DNA of 64,000 nucleotides from Luteipulveratus mongoliensis (GCF_001190945.1 NZ_CP011112.1:2914001-2978000); one strand, 5' to 3'; shown: positions 1 through 12,770, counted from the stretch's first letter. Program-made: numbers and translations. Notes: generated by a model from the sequence alone, not told the origin.

Positions 1-4
1 CTCA

Positions 5-424
5 TCAATCCGTGGCAGCCACCAGGCAAGTGATCGCCAGGTCGGCCCACGGCGTCAGATCATCGGGCGGCATGGCTAGCGCGAACCACGCCGTCGCGTC
101 CGTGCCGCCGTCCGCTTCGGGGCGACATCTGCCCGAGGCAGTAGCGGTGAAGATCAGGCGGATGCCGTGGCGTGGAGCGCCGTCATGCGGTGTGTAGACG
201 TTGTCGTGCACAGCGATGAGCGAACCGACCTCGGCTGTGAGTCCGGTCTCTTCCGCGACCTCCCGGACGACGCCGTCCGTCGGTGACTCACCGATCTCAA
301 GGCCGCCTCCGGGCAGTGTCCAGCGCCCGGGGGTCGACGTACGAGAAGACATGCGGCACAACAGGATTCGACCATCGCGCACGCACGCGGCGTAGACCCC
401 GACTCGTCGGATCCCTGGGCTCAT
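5..424 (-). CDS. Nudix hydrolase (MutT-like)
   Basis: A 139-residue single-domain protein. The Nudix box is intact at about residues 38-60: a GGG-L-E run, the glutamate of GESP, then REVAEETGL, which fits the GX5EX7REUXEEXGU pattern that binds Mg2+ and hydrolyses nucleoside diphosphate derivatives. The substrate cannot be read from the sequence; the family covers oxidised nucleotides, ADP-ribose, NADH and sugar nucleotides. The start lies at 424 on the minus strand, divergent from pyrR, and the stop is only a few bases from the window edge. There is no membrane segment or signal peptide, so it is cytoplasmic. Family assignment is firm, substrate unknown. Confidence 0.88.
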   Translation of the reverse strand: MSPGIRRVGVYAACVRDGRILLCRMSSRTSTPGRWTLPGGGLEIGESPTDGVVREVAEETGLTAEVGSLIAVHDNVYTPHDGAPRHGIRLIFTATASGRCRPEADGGTDATAWFALAMPPDDLTPWADLAITCLVAATD

Positions 425-528
425 CGCCTCACCGTAGACGTCACGGTCAGGCGTGATCGGTCACCAGAGACTCCCGAGAGGCTTTGTCCACGGAGCGTGC
501 CGTTGCGCGCCGAACGCTGGGCGGCAGG

Positions 529-534
529 TAGCAT
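529..534 (+). promoter_or_regulatory. putative -10 box of the pyr operon
   Basis: TAGCAT fits the actinobacterial TANNNT -10 pattern and would start transcription near 541, just ahead of the PyrR RNA site at 549-587. No good -35 lies 16-18 bp upstream (TTGCGC at 503-508 is 20 bp away), so this is a guess from position. Confidence 0.4.
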
Positions 535-548
535 CCCACCCGAACAGA

Positions 549-587
549 CATCCTTTAACGATCCGTCCTGTGAGGCGGCGAAGGAGG
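549..587 (+). promoter_or_regulatory. PyrR-binding RNA leader overlapping the pyrR ribosome binding site
   Basis: The leader contains CTTTAACGATCCGTCC followed by TGTGAGGCGG, which carries the UCCNGNGAGGC loop that PyrR recognises in pyr mRNAs. A short stem can form between 563-567 and 574-578. The Shine-Dalgarno AAGGAGG (581-587) follows three bases later and the ATG is at 598. No terminator lies between the site and the start, so control is expected at translation: UMP-loaded PyrR would hold the hairpin and block the ribosome. This is the arrangement known for mycobacterial pyr operons; here it is inferred from motif and position. Confidence 0.8.
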
Positions 588-597
588 TCCTGACGCC

Positions 598-1194
598 ATG
601 TCGCGTCCTGACTCTGCCCTACCCTCGGCGTCCGCGCCCTCGCTGGCTCCGCCGTCCGGACGCGTTGTTCTCAGCGCCAGTGACATCTCCCGGGCGCTGC
701 GACGGATGGCCCACGAGGTCCTCGAGCACAACAAGGGCGCTACCGATCTGGTCGTCCTCGGCATCCCGACGCGCGGCGTCGCACTGGCCCAACGGTTGGT
801 CGACGCCCTGGCTGATGTCGAGGGGACGGACGTCCCCGTGGGTGCGCTCGACGTGACGATGTACCGCGACGACCTGCGGCAGCAGCCCATCCGCACCGCG
901 CACGCCACCCAGATCCCTGCCTCCGGCATCGACGACAAGGTCGTGGTGCTCGTCGACGACGTGCTCTACTCCGGACGCACGGTCCGGGCCGCGCTCGACG
1001 CGCTCGGCGACCTGGGCCGCCCCCGGGCCGTACGCCTCGCCGTGCTCGTCGATCGCGGTCACCGCGAGCTGCCCATCCGGGCCGACCACGTCGGCAAGAA
1101 CCTTCCCACCGCCAAGAGCGAAAGGGTCCACGTGCGGCTGCGCGAGCACGACCAGGCGGATGAGGTCCGCATCGTCGAGGGGGAGTCGGCGTGA
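598..1194 (+). CDS. pyrR: bifunctional pyr operon regulator / uracil phosphoribosyltransferase
   Basis: PyrR binds pyr mRNA in a uridine-nucleotide-dependent way and also makes UMP from uracil and PRPP. The 198-residue protein carries the PRPP-binding loop [14 protein letters not shown] at about residues 115-128. The first ~20 residues are a Pro/Ser/Ala-rich extension ahead of the core fold. The ATG at 598 is chosen because AAGGAGG sits 10 bases upstream and directly follows the PyrR RNA site, so it would regulate its own operon. Its stop overlaps the GTG of pyrB by four bases. Assignment is secure. Confidence 0.96.
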   Translation: MSRPDSALPSASAPSLAPPSGRVVLSASDISRALRRMAHEVLEHNKGATDLVVLGIPTRGVALAQRLVDALADVEGTDVPVGALDVTMYRDDLRQQPIRTAHATQIPASGIDDKVVVLVDDVLYSGRTVRAALDALGDLGRPRAVRLAVLVDRGHRELPIRADHVGKNLPTAKSERVHVRLREHDQADEVRIVEGESA

Positions 1195-2126
1195 AGCACC
1201 TGCTGTCCGCGGCGGACCTCTCAAAAGACCAGACTCTGCAGATTCTCGACACCGCCGAGCAGATGCACGAGGTGCAGCACCGTGAGGTCAAGAAGCTTCC
1301 GGCGCTACGCGGTCGCACCATCGTCAACCTGTTCTTCGAAGACTCGACCCGCACCCGCAGCTCGTTCGAGATCGCGGGAAAGTGGCTCTCCGCCGACGTC
1401 ATCAACGTCTCGGCCAAGGGGTCGTCGGTCAGCAAGGGCGAGTCGCTGCGCGACACGGTGCTGACGGTCGCCGCGATGGGCGTCGACGGCCTCGTGATCC
1501 GCCACCACGCGAGTGGCGCGCCGCACCAGGTCGCGCAGTGGGTGGACGCCATGGTCGTCAACGCCGGAGATGGCATGCACGAGCACCCGACGCAGGCCCT
1601 GCTGGATGCGTACTCGATGCGGCAGCGACTGGGTGACCTCGATGGACGCCACGTCGCCATCGTCGGAGACCTGACCCATTCGCGCGTGGTGCGCAGCAAC
1701 CTGATCCTGCTCAAGACCCTCGGTGCGCACGTCACCCTCGTAGCGCCGCCGACGCTGATGCCAAGCGGCATCGCCGACTGGGCGAAGGACGAGGGTTTCG
1801 ACACTTCCTACGACCTGGACGATGTGCTGCCGCACGTCGACGCGGCGATGATGCTGCGGGTTCAGCGGGAGCGGATGAGCGGCGGCTTCTTCCCGACTGC
1901 GCGCGAGTACACCGTGGGTTACGGGCTGACTCGACAACGTCTCAAGGTGCTGCCGGAGCACGCCGTCATCTGCCACCCGGGTCCGATGAACCGCGGCCTG
2001 GAGATCACCGCAGACGCGGCCGATGAGGCTCGCTCCTTGATCCTGGACCAGGTCTCAGCAGGTGTCGCGGTCCGGATGAGCGTGCTTTATCACCTGCTTG
2101 CTTCGAGTGAAGGAGCCGAAAACTGA
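1191..2126 (+). CDS. pyrB: aspartate carbamoyltransferase, catalytic subunit
   Basis: PyrB condenses carbamoyl phosphate with L-aspartate, the committed step of pyrimidine synthesis. The 311-residue protein has the carbamoyl-phosphate loop STRTRSSFE at about residues 52-60 and HPTQALLD near residue 130. It starts with GTG at 1191 inside the pyrR stop (GTGA) and its TGA overlaps the ATG of pyrC, so translation is coupled on both sides. No regulatory-subunit gene (pyrI) is present. As in other actinobacteria, it probably works as a trimer, possibly with the neighbouring dihydroorotase. Confidence 0.97.
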   Translation: MKHLLSAADLSKDQTLQILDTAEQMHEVQHREVKKLPALRGRTIVNLFFEDSTRTRSSFEIAGKWLSADVINVSAKGSSVSKGESLRDTVLTVAAMGVDGLVIRHHASGAPHQVAQWVDAMVVNAGDGMHEHPTQALLDAYSMRQRLGDLDGRHVAIVGDLTHSRVVRSNLILLKTLGAHVTLVAPPTLMPSGIADWAKDEGFDTSYDLDDVLPHVDAAMMLRVQRERMSGGFFPTAREYTVGYGLTRQRLKVLPEHAVICHPGPMNRGLEITADAADEARSLILDQVSAGVAVRMSVLYHLLASSEGAEN

Positions 2127-3442
2127 TGGGGGACAAGGCAATTCAGGCAGACTCGACGTACGTCGTCCGCGGGGTCTCGCCGCTCGGCGGCGAGTCCGCG
2201 GACCTCCTGATCCGCGACGGGGCCATCGCGAAGGTCGGCAAGGTGAGTGTGCCCAAGGGCGCCACCGTGATCGACGCGGACGGGCTGGTCGCGCTGCCGG
2301 GTCTGGTCGATCTGCACACACATCTGCGTGAGCCCGGCCGCGAGGACGCCGAGACGATCGAGACCGGCTCGGCCGCGGCTGCGGCCGGCGGGTTCACCGC
2401 GGTGCTCGCCATGGCCAACACCAACCCGGTGACCGATACCGCCGAGGCGGCCGAGCGCGTCCGCGACCTCGGCGACAAGGTGGGCCTGGTCGACGTGCAG
2501 CCTGTGGGTGCGGTGACCAAGGGCCTGGCCGGCGAGGAGCTCGCCGAGCTCGGGCTGATGGCCCGGTCGCGCGCCGGCGTACGGGTCTTCTCCGACGACG
2601 GCAAGTGCGTCCACGACGCCCGTCTCATGCGCCGGGCGCTGGAGTACGTCAAGGCCTTCGGCGGAGTGGTCTCCCAGCATGCGCAGGAGCCGCGTCTCGC
2701 GGACGGGCAGGCGTGCTGCCACGAGGGCGAGCTGTCCGGTCGGCTGGGCCTGCCGGGTTGGCCCGGCGTGGCCGAGGAGGTCATCGTCGCGCGCGACGTG
2801 ATGCTCGCGCGGCACACCGCATCTCGGGTCCACATCGCCCACGTCTCGACAGCTGGCTCGGTCGACATGATCCGGTGGGCCAAGGCACAGGGCATCGCGG
2901 TCACCGCAGAGGTCACGCCGCACCACCTGCTGCTGACGACGGACCTGCTCACCGGCTTCGACCCGGTCTTCAAGGTCAATCCGCCGCTGCGCCCGGCCGA
3001 GGACGTCGAGGCGCTGCGCACTGCGCTGGCCGACGGCACCATCGACGCGGTGGCGACCGACCACGCTCCACACGCTCGGCACGACAAGGAGCACGCCTTC
3101 GCAGAGGCAGCCTTCGGGATGCTCGGGCTGGAGCAGGCACTGTCCGTCGTCACCACGGTGATGGTCGACAGCGGCCTGATGGCGTGGCCCGAGGTCGCCT
3201 CCGCGATGTCCACCAGACCGGCCGAGATCGCCGGGCTGACCGGACAGGGGCGACCGTTGGCGGAGGGAGAGCCGGCCAACGTCGTACTCCTCGATCCGGA
3301 GGCCACGGTGACCGTGAACCGCGAGCAGTCCCAGTCACTTTCGCGCAACAACCCCTGGCACGGACGCGAGCTCAAGGGCCGCATCCACTCGACCTTCCTG
3401 CGAGGACGAGCCACCTACTTCGATGGAGAGGTTCTGCAATGA
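2126..3442 (+). CDS. pyrC: dihydroorotase
   Basis: PyrC cyclises N-carbamoyl-aspartate to dihydroorotate. It is a 438-residue amidohydrolase with the metal motif [10 protein letters not shown] at about residues 62-71, histidines in SQHAQ, AHVST and TPHHL, and the terminal metal/base aspartate motif ATDHAPH near residue 310. This is the class I form usual for actinobacteria. Both ends overlap neighbours by one to four bases. In mycobacteria a small membrane-protein gene separates pyrC from carA; here it is absent and carA follows directly. Confidence 0.97.
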   Translation: MGDKAIQADSTYVVRGVSPLGGESADLLIRDGAIAKVGKVSVPKGATVIDADGLVALPGLVDLHTHLREPGREDAETIETGSAAAAAGGFTAVLAMANTNPVTDTAEAAERVRDLGDKVGLVDVQPVGAVTKGLAGEELAELGLMARSRAGVRVFSDDGKCVHDARLMRRALEYVKAFGGVVSQHAQEPRLADGQACCHEGELSGRLGLPGWPGVAEEVIVARDVMLARHTASRVHIAHVSTAGSVDMIRWAKAQGIAVTAEVTPHHLLLTTDLLTGFDPVFKVNPPLRPAEDVEALRTALADGTIDAVATDHAPHARHDKEHAFAEAAFGMLGLEQALSVVTTVMVDSGLMAWPEVASAMSTRPAEIAGLTGQGRPLAEGEPANVVLLDPEATVTVNREQSQSLSRNNPWHGRELKGRIHSTFLRGRATYFDGEVLQ

Positions 3443-4589
3443 CGCAGCGTGAGCAGGCGGTTCTCGTCCTCGAGGACGGCCGCACGTTCCACGGTGAGTC
3501 CTACGGCGCGGTCGGTGCGACGGTGGGCGAGGGAGTCTTCTCGACCGGCATGACCGGCTACCAGGAGACGATCACCGACCCGAGCTATCACCAGCAGGTC
3601 GTGGTCATGACCGCGCCGCACGTCGGCAACACCGGCGTCAATGACGAGGACGCGGAGTCGCGACGCATCTGGGTGGCCGGATACGTCGTGCGCGACCCGG
3701 CGATCCGCCCGTCGAGCTGGCGCTCGGTTCGCACGCTCGAGGACGACCTGCGCGACCAGGGCGTGGTGGGCATCAGCGGCATCGACACCCGCGCCCTGAC
3801 TCGGCACTTGCGCGAACGTGGCGCCATGCGAGTCGGGATCTTCAGCGGCGAGCACCTCGACGACCGGGCGGAGGACCTGCTTGCACGGGTGCAGGACGCA
3901 CCCGAGATGGCCGGCTCCGAGCTCGCCTCGCAGGTCTCGACCGACGAGGCGTACGTCGTTCCGGCCGTCGGCGAGAAGCGCTTCACCGTCGCGGCGCTCG
4001 ACCTGGGGATCAAGGCCATGACGCCGGCGATGATGGCGCAGCGGGGGATCGAGGTGCACGTCCTCCCCGCAGATGCGACCTTCGAGCAGATCCAGGCCGT
4101 GCAGCCGGACGGTGTGTTCTTCTCCAACGGTCCGGGCGACCCGGCAACCGCACCGCAGGTCGACGTGCTGCGAGAGGTGCTGAACGCCCGACTGCCGTTC
4201 TTCGGAATCTGCTTCGGCAACCAGATCCTCGGGCGCGCACTCGGCTTCGGGACGTTCAAGCTGAAGTACGGCCACCGCGGCATCAACCAGCCGGTGATGG
4301 ACCGCACCACGGGCAAGGTCGAGGTCACCGCGCACAACCACGGCTTCGCCGTTGACGCACCCCTCGATGGGGAGACCGCCGCCCCGGCAGACCAAGCCGA
4401 TGGGACGTCGTACGGGCGGGTCCGCGTCTCTCATGTCTGCCTCAACGACGATGTCGTTGAGGGGTTGGAATGCCTTGATATCCCTGCCTACTCGGTGCAG
4501 TACCACCCGGAGGCGGCGGCCGGCCCGCACGACGCGGCCTACCTCTTCGATCGCTTCCTCACCCTCATGACTGACAAGAAGGGCGCCTG

Positions 4590-4590
<1 letters not shown>
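3439..4590 (+). CDS. carA: carbamoyl-phosphate synthase, small (glutaminase) subunit
   Basis: CarA releases ammonia from glutamine for CarB. The start is the ATG at 3439, which overlaps the pyrC stop (ATGA); the reading frame stays open much further upstream but that stretch is only antisense-like shadow. The 383-residue product has the N-terminal small-subunit domain and a C-terminal class I amidotransferase domain: the nucleophile cysteine in FFGICFGNQ near residue 258, HNHGF near 298, and the His/Glu pair in YSVQYHPEA near 355. The triad is complete, so it should be active. Confidence 0.97.
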
Positions 4591-7915
<3,325 letters not shown>

Positions 7916-7916
<1 letters not shown>

Positions 7917-8785
7917 TGAGCGAACCAGCCTTGCGCACAACAGCATTCGGCGACCGCCTGACCAAGGCTGTCGACACGTTCGGGCCTCTTTGCGTCGGGA
8001 TTGACCCGCACGCGCAGCTCCTCGAAGCCTGGGGTCTCAGCGACGACGTCGACGGGCTCCGCCGCTTCGCAGAGATCAGCGTCGAGGCGTTCGCCGGCCA
8101 GGTGGCGATCGTCAAGCCGCAGTCGGCGTTCTTCGAACGCCACGGCTCTGCAGGCGTCGCCGTTCTGGAGGAGGTGCTCGCCGGCCTCCGCGAGGCGGGC
8201 ACGTTGAGCCTGCTGGACGTGAAGCGTGGCGATATCGGCTCGACGATGACGGCGTACGCCGACGCCTACCTGTCCGACCGCTCGCCCCTGCGCGCGGACG
8301 CGATCACGGTCAGTCCCTACCTCGGGTTCGGTTCGTTGCAGCCGACCATCGAGCTGGCCCAGGCGACGGGTCGTGGCTTGTTCGTGCTCGCCATGACCTC
8401 CAACCCAGAAGGTGCGTCGGTGCAGCACGCGGTGCGTGACGGTGTCTCCGTTGCGGAGTCGATGATCTCCGGAGTCGCCAAGCTCAATGCAGGCGAGCCG
8501 AGCCGGATCGGCAGCTTCGGGCTGGTCGTCGGCGCGACGACGGGCAAGGACCTCGCCGATCTCGGGCTCACCGCGGCGCTGACGGAGAGCCGAGCGCCCT
8601 TGCTGGCGCCGGGAGTCGGCGCGCAGGGAGCCACCATCGAGGACGTACGGCGTGGGTTCGGCGAGGCAGAGCGTCAGGTGCTGCCCGCTACATCGCGAGA
8701 CGTCCTCTCGGCCGGCCCGGATCCGGCGGCGCTGCGCGCACGCTGCCAGAGCGTGGTCGAGGAAGCAGCAGCCCTCCAGCGCTGA
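7916..8785 (+). CDS. pyrF: orotidine 5'-phosphate decarboxylase (type 2)
   Basis: PyrF decarboxylates OMP to UMP, the last de novo step. The 289-residue length and the active-site run LLDVKRGDIGST near residue 100 (the Asp-Lys...Asp network) mark it as the longer bacterial type 2 family found in mycobacteria and streptomycetes. It is the last gene of the pyr operon, starting at an ATG that overlaps the carB stop. pyrD and pyrE are not in the window, so dihydroorotate oxidation and phosphoribosylation must be encoded elsewhere. It ends tail-to-tail with the sigma factor gene seven bases away. Confidence 0.95.
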
Positions 8786-8792
8786 CCGACTC

Positions 8793-9668
8793 CTATGTGC
8801 GGACTCGGGTGAGCTTGTCCGGGTTGCGGATCAGGTGCAGTGCCGTGATGCCCTGCTCCTCGACCGTCAGGAAGCAGACCGAGTCGAGCTCGTCGTCGCG
8901 GGTGAGCAGGATGGCGGACTCGCCGTTGACCGGGAGCACCCGCATCACGACGTCCTTGACGCCGCCCTTCTCAGCGATGCCGGCCAGGAACCTCGACACC
9001 TTGTCGACCCCATGGATCGGTCGGAGTGCCGCCTGGCGCACGCCACCGCCGTCCGCGACGAGCACGACCTCCGGCGCGAGCAGCTCCAGCAGCTCTTGGA
9101 CGTCCCCGGTCGACGCCGCGTGCACGAACTGCTCGGTCACCTTGCGGTGACGGACGCGGTCGACGACCTGGCGAGGCTGCCTCGCCGCGACGTGGGAGCG
9201 TGCCCGGTGCCCGAGCTGTCGCGCGGCGGCCTCGGAGCGGTCGAGGGCGATGGCCACCTCGCCGAACGTCAGCCCGAACACGTCGTGCAGGACGAACGCC
9301 GCGCGCTCCAGAGGGCTCAGCGTCTCAAGGACGACCATCATGGCCATCGACACCGACTCGGACATCTCCACACTGGTCGCGACATCGACCTCGTCGATCG
9401 GCTCGGGCAGCCAGGGACCGACATAGTCTTCGCGTCGACTGCGTTGCTGCCGTAGGCGATTCAGCGCCACACGGGTCGTGACGGTCAGCAGGTACGCCGC
9501 CGGTTCGCGCACCTCCTCGCGGTCCACCCTCGACCAGCGCAACCAGGCATCCTGGACGACGTCCTCGGCGTCCGCGACGCTGCCGACGATGCGATAGGCG
9601 GCACCCACCAGTCGCGGCCTGACAGCCGAGAACTCCTCAGCAAGGAGCTCGGTTGCATCGGGTGTCAT
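8793..9668 (-). CDS. ECF41-type RNA polymerase sigma factor (SigJ-like)
   Basis: A 291-residue sigma factor with the sigma-70 region 2 (AYRIVGSVADAEDVVQDAWLRW, about residues 25-46, only partly quoted by family match) and region 4 HTH, followed by a ~110-residue SnoaL-like C-terminal extension. Three ECF41 marks are visible: WLPEP at about 86-90 in the linker, a DGGG motif near 205, and NPDKL close to the C-terminus. In ECF41 factors the extension acts as a built-in anti-sigma module, so no separate anti-sigma gene is expected, and none is seen. ECF41 genes usually sit beside an oxidoreductase or carboxymuconolactone decarboxylase gene; here an aldo/keto reductase lies upstream on the same strand. 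Confidence 0.92.
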   Translation of the reverse strand: MTPDATELLAEEFSAVRPRLVGAAYRIVGSVADAEDVVQDAWLRWSRVDREEVREPAAYLLTVTTRVALNRLRQQRSRREDYVGPWLPEPIDEVDVATSVEMSESVSMAMMVVLETLSPLERAAFVLHDVFGLTFGEVAIALDRSEAAARQLGHRARSHVAARQPRQVVDRVRHRKVTEQFVHAASTGDVQELLELLAPEVVLVADGGGVRQAALRPIHGVDKVSRFLAGIAEKGGVKDVVMRVLPVNGESAILLTRDDELDSVCFLTVEEQGITALHLIRNPDKLTRVRT

Positions 9669-9740
9669 CTGGTCCTCCCGGGTGAAGTGACGATCCTTTC
9701 AGGAGTCAGACACCTGGGCTCGAGCGGACTGTGACATCGC

Positions 9741-10775
9741 TCAGCGCGACTGCTCGCTGTCGAGCATCGCCATCTGGGCCCCGGCGTAACGGTCACCGGC
9801 CACGGAGTCGCGAGGCAGCGCCATCTCCAGGGCGGCGACCGCGTCGTCGTCGAGCGGGCGCGCGATCGCGTCCAGCGTGTCGGCGAGCTGGCTGCGCGTC
9901 CGTGATCCGACCAGCGGCACGATGTCTTCGCCCTGAGCGGCGACCCACGCGATGGCCGCCTGCGAGACTGACAGGCCGAGTCCGGCAGCGGTCGTACGCA
10001 GCTGCTCGACGAGGGCCAGGTTGTGCTGCAGGTTGTCACCCTGGAACCGCGGGCTCGCGCTGCGGAAGTCGCCTGCGCCACCGGAGCGCTCGCCCCAGCG
10101 GCCGCTGAGCAGCCCGCGAGACAGCACGCCGTACGCGGTGATCCCGATGCCGAGCTCGCGGCAGGTGGCCAGGATCGTCTCCTCGATGCCGCGGGAGGCC
10201 AGGGAGTACTCGATCTGCAGGTCGGAGATCGGGTGGACGGTCGCGGCGCGGCGCAGGGTCGCCGCACCGACCTCGGACAGCCCGATGTATCGGACGTAGC
10301 CGCGCTCGACCAGGTCGGCCAGAGCGCCGACCGTCTCCTCGATCGGTACGTCCGGGTCCAGCCGAGCGGGGCGGTAGATGTCGACGTGGTCCAGCCCGAG
10401 GCGGGTCAGCGTGTACGTCAGGGCGGTCCGCGTCGCTGCCGGACTGGCATCGAAACCCAGCCACGACCCGTCAGGGTCGCGCTGAGCGCCGTACTTCACG
10501 CTGACCAGGAAGTCCTCTCGCGGTCGTCCGTGCAGCGCATCGCGCAGGAGCAGCTCGTTGCCACCCATCCCGTAGAAGTCGCCGGTGTCCAGCAGGGTGA
10601 GGCCGGAGTCCAGTGCGGCCCGCACCGTCGCGAGACTCTCGTCCCGGTCGGCCGGTCCGTACAGCGCGCTCATGCCCATGCAGCCGAGGCCGATCGCGCC
10701 GACCGTCGGGCCGGTCGCACCGAGCGTGCGGGTCTGCTGGAGTGCGGTCGTCTGGGTGGTCTGCTCGTTCGTCAT
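9741..10775 (-). CDS. aldo/keto reductase, atypical active site
   Basis: A 344-residue NADPH-dependent oxidoreductase-fold protein. Of the family's Asp-Tyr-Lys-His tetrad, Asp63 and Tyr68 (LLDTGDFYG) and Lys94 (VSVKYG) are present, but the place of the catalytic histidine (normally in a YxxHRxD context) reads IYRPARLD, leaving alanine at about residue 137. The same RPARLD wording occurs in a known actinobacterial subgroup, so it may still reduce carbonyls with different specificity. The Trp/Ser-rich cofactor motif GLSEVGA and the C-terminal VGSRTRSQL are normal. It lies 72 bases upstream of the ECF41 gene on the same strand and is divergent from the XRE regulator. Confidence 0.9.
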   Translation of the reverse strand: MTNEQTTQTTALQQTRTLGATGPTVGAIGLGCMGMSALYGPADRDESLATVRAALDSGLTLLDTGDFYGMGGNELLLRDALHGRPREDFLVSVKYGAQRDPDGSWLGFDASPAATRTALTYTLTRLGLDHVDIYRPARLDPDVPIEETVGALADLVERGYVRYIGLSEVGAATLRRAATVHPISDLQIEYSLASRGIEETILATCRELGIGITAYGVLSRGLLSGRWGERSGGAGDFRSASPRFQGDNLQHNLALVEQLRTTAAGLGLSVSQAAIAWVAAQGEDIVPLVGSRTRSQLADTLDAIARPLDDDAVAALEMALPRDSVAGDRYAGAQMAMLDSEQSR

Positions 10776-10871
10776 GTCGATGACGCTGCCCGCTGATCGC
10801 TCAGCGCGAAAGAGGAGCGTCGACCCTGGGACGGCCGGTCCCTGGATCGGCTCGCGCCGGAGCGCGAGAAT

Positions 10872-11720
10872 GTGGACGTGGACCGGACATCACTCGCCGA
10901 CTTCCTCCGACGCAGGCGTGAGCGTCTCGACCCGCAAGAGGTCGGGCTCAGCCCCACTGCGCGGCGGCGTACGCCGGGGTTGCGGCGCGAGGAGGTCGCC
11001 GCCTTGGCGGGGATGTCGGTCGACTACGTCGTACGCCTGGAGCAGGGCCGCGCGCCCCATCCCTCGGACCAGATGCTCACCGCGCTGGCCCGCGCGCTGC
11101 GGCTCGGCGACGACGAGCGCGACCACCTGTTCGTGCTCGCCGGTTCGAGTCCGCCGCTGCGGACCACACGGCACGCCGCGGTCCGGTCCGGCGTGCTGCA
11201 TCTGCTGGACGCGGTGTCCGACTCGGGCATGTTCGTCAGCAGTGACCTCGGGCGCCTCCTGGCCGCAAACTCCCTGGCCGTCAACCTCCTCGGGCACGGT
11301 CCGGGAGGGGTGGCGCGCGAGGACAGCGCGGTCTGGCAGTGGTTCACTGACCCGGCGTCCCGCGAACGTACGCCTCCCGAGGACTACGAGGACCGCAGCA
11401 GGGTGTGGGCCTCCGACCTGCGCGCGGCGACCACCCGTCGCCCGGACGATCCAGAGGTCACCGGCATGGTGGAGGCGCTCCTGCAACGCAGCGAGGAGTT
11501 CGCCGCCGTGTGGGCCAGACACGAGGTCGCCGTGCGCCACGCCGACCACAAACGGATCATTCATCCGCAGGTCGGACTGCTCGAGCTGGACTGCGAGACG
11601 CTCGTTCTCCCGGAGGCGGACCAACGGCTGGTGGTGCTGACCGCATCGCCGGGTTCTGCGGCGTACGAACGGCTTCGGCTGCTGCGAGTGATCGGTGAGC
11701 AGGCATTCGACACGGTTTGA
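10872..11720 (+). CDS. XRE-family regulator with MmyB-like ligand domain
   Basis: A 282-residue transcription factor: N-terminal HTH at about residues 10-80 (LRREEVAALAGMSVDYVVRL is the recognition region) and a C-terminal MmyB-like PAS-type domain from about 110 that binds fatty-acid-like ligands in family members. The GTG at 10872 is used; an overlapping ATG at 10870 is out of frame. It is divergent from the aldo/keto reductase, with 96 bases between the starts. Regulators of this family commonly control an adjacent divergent short-chain dehydrogenase or aldo/keto reductase, so that gene is the likely target. Confidence 0.9.
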   Translation: MDVDRTSLADFLRRRRERLDPQEVGLSPTARRRTPGLRREEVAALAGMSVDYVVRLEQGRAPHPSDQMLTALARALRLGDDERDHLFVLAGSSPPLRTTRHAAVRSGVLHLLDAVSDSGMFVSSDLGRLLAANSLAVNLLGHGPGGVAREDSAVWQWFTDPASRERTPPEDYEDRSRVWASDLRAATTRRPDDPEVTGMVEALLQRSEEFAAVWARHEVAVRHADHKRIIHPQVGLLELDCETLVLPEADQRLVVLTASPGSAAYERLRLLRVIGEQAFDTV

Positions 11721-11733
11721 CCGGCGGGCTGCG

Positions 11734-11763
11734 TTGCCTCACGTGAGGCTGAGTCGCTAGGTT
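11734..11763 (+). promoter_or_regulatory. mihF promoter with palindrome over the -35 box
   Basis: A -35-like TTGCCT (11734-11739) and a -10-like TAGGTT (11758-11763) are 18 bp apart. The perfect 14-bp palindrome GCCTCACGTGAGGC (11736-11749) overlaps the -35 and spacer. It has no loop, so it is more likely a dimer binding site than an RNA hairpin. The regulator is unknown. Confidence 0.5.
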
Positions 11764-11846
11764 CCGAGGAGAGCCCAATCATCCTGTCCTCGGACTGCTT
11801 GCGTCCCGCTTGCGTTCGTTGATCGCCGACCTTGAGGAGTCCGCCC

Positions 11847-12164
11847 GTGGCCCTTCCGCCCTTGACCCCCGAGCAACGCGCGGAGGCTTTGGAGAAGGCG
11901 GCGCGGGCTCGCCGTGAGCGGGCCGCGGTCAAGAATCGGCTCAAGTACGCGCAGGGCTCGTTGCGAGACGTGATCGACAGCGGACGCGACAACGACGTGA
12001 TCGGCAAGATGAAGGTGTCGGCTCTGCTGGAGTCCATGCCGGGCGTCGGCCGGGTGCGCGCCCGCCAGATCATGGAGGAGATCGGCATCTCCGAGAGCCG
12101 CCGGGTGCGCGGACTCGGTGCCAATCAGATCTCTGCCCTGCTCGGCCGCTTCGAGCAGGCCTGA
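11847..12164 (+). CDS. mihF: actinobacterial integration host factor
   Basis: mIHF is a small nucleoid protein of actinobacteria, unrelated to enterobacterial IHF, that bends DNA and is essential in mycobacteria. The 105-residue product opens with [18 protein letters not shown], a long helix typical of the family, and carries the helix-hairpin-helix-like DNA contact [18 protein letters not shown] at about residues 63-80. The start is the GTG at 11847; the frame opens at 11832 but TTGAGGAG there is the ribosome binding site. It sits next to gmk and rpoZ, as in mycobacteria. Confidence 0.95.
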   Translation: MALPPLTPEQRAEALEKAARARRERAAVKNRLKYAQGSLRDVIDSGRDNDVIGKMKVSALLESMPGVGRVRARQIMEEIGISESRRVRGLGANQISALLGRFEQA

Positions 12165-12171
12165 TCTGCCG

Positions 12172-12744
12172 GTGAGCGACCAGGAGCACGGGCGACTCGT
12201 CGTCCTCGCAGGGCCGACCGCGGTCGGCAAGGGCACCGTGGCGGCGTACGTCCGAGAGCACTTCCCGGAGGTCTGGCTGTCGGTCTCGGCGACGACCCGC
12301 AAGCCACGTCCGGGGGAGGTGCACGGCGTCCACTACTTCTTCGTCTCCGACGAGGAGTTCCAGCGCATGGCGCACGAGGGCGAGCTGCTGGAGTACGCCG
12401 TCGTGCACGGCCGGGCGAGCTACGGCACCCCGCGACAGCCCGTGCTCGACGCGATCGCCGCCGGCCGGCTGCCGTTGCTGGAGATCGACCTGCAGGGTGC
12501 ACGGCAGGTCAAGGAGCGGATGCCCGAGGCGTACCTCGTCTTTCTTGAGCCGCCCAGCTGGGATGAGCTCGTGCGTCGGCTGGTCGGTCGAGGCACCGAG
12601 ACTGCTGACGAGCAGGACGTCCGGCTGCAGACCGCGCGGGCCGAGCTGGCCGCCGTCAGCGAGTTCGATACGACCATCGTCAACGACGATGTTCGGCGTG
12701 CGGCCGAGGAACTCGTATCATTGATGCGCAAACCACCTCGCTGA
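12172..12744 (+). CDS. gmk: guanylate kinase
   Basis: Gmk phosphorylates GMP to GDP with ATP. The 190-residue product has the P-loop GPTAVGKGT (about residues 14-22), the GMP-binding run [13 protein letters not shown] near 41-53 and [17 protein letters not shown]. The GTG at 12172 is chosen: the longer frame from 12118 would run through the end of mihF and adds no conserved sequence. Seven bases separate it from mihF, so the two are probably co-transcribed. The usual GPSGSGK P-loop reads GPTAVGK, as in mycobacterial homologues with GPSAVGK. Confidence 0.95.
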   Translation: MSDQEHGRLVVLAGPTAVGKGTVAAYVREHFPEVWLSVSATTRKPRPGEVHGVHYFFVSDEEFQRMAHEGELLEYAVVHGRASYGTPRQPVLDAIAAGRLPLLEIDLQGARQVKERMPEAYLVFLEPPSWDELVRRLVGRGTETADEQDVRLQTARAELAAVSEFDTTIVNDDVRRAAEELVSLMRKPPR

Positions 12745-12752
12745 GACCATCG

Positions 12753-12770
12753 CAGCGGAGTGCTCCGCTG
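12753..12770 (+). repeat. inverted repeat between gmk and rpoZ
   Basis: CAGCGGAG and CTCCGCTG are separated by TG, giving an 8-bp perfect stem in the 52-base gap between the gmk stop and the rpoZ start. No U-run follows, so it is not a classical terminator. It may be an operator, an mRNA processing or stability hairpin, or a weak pause. Confidence 0.6.

Noticed and set aside
5-424. Regulatory link between the Nudix gene and the pyr operon
   Set aside because: They are divergent and share an intergenic region, but no common operator was seen and the substrate is unknown.
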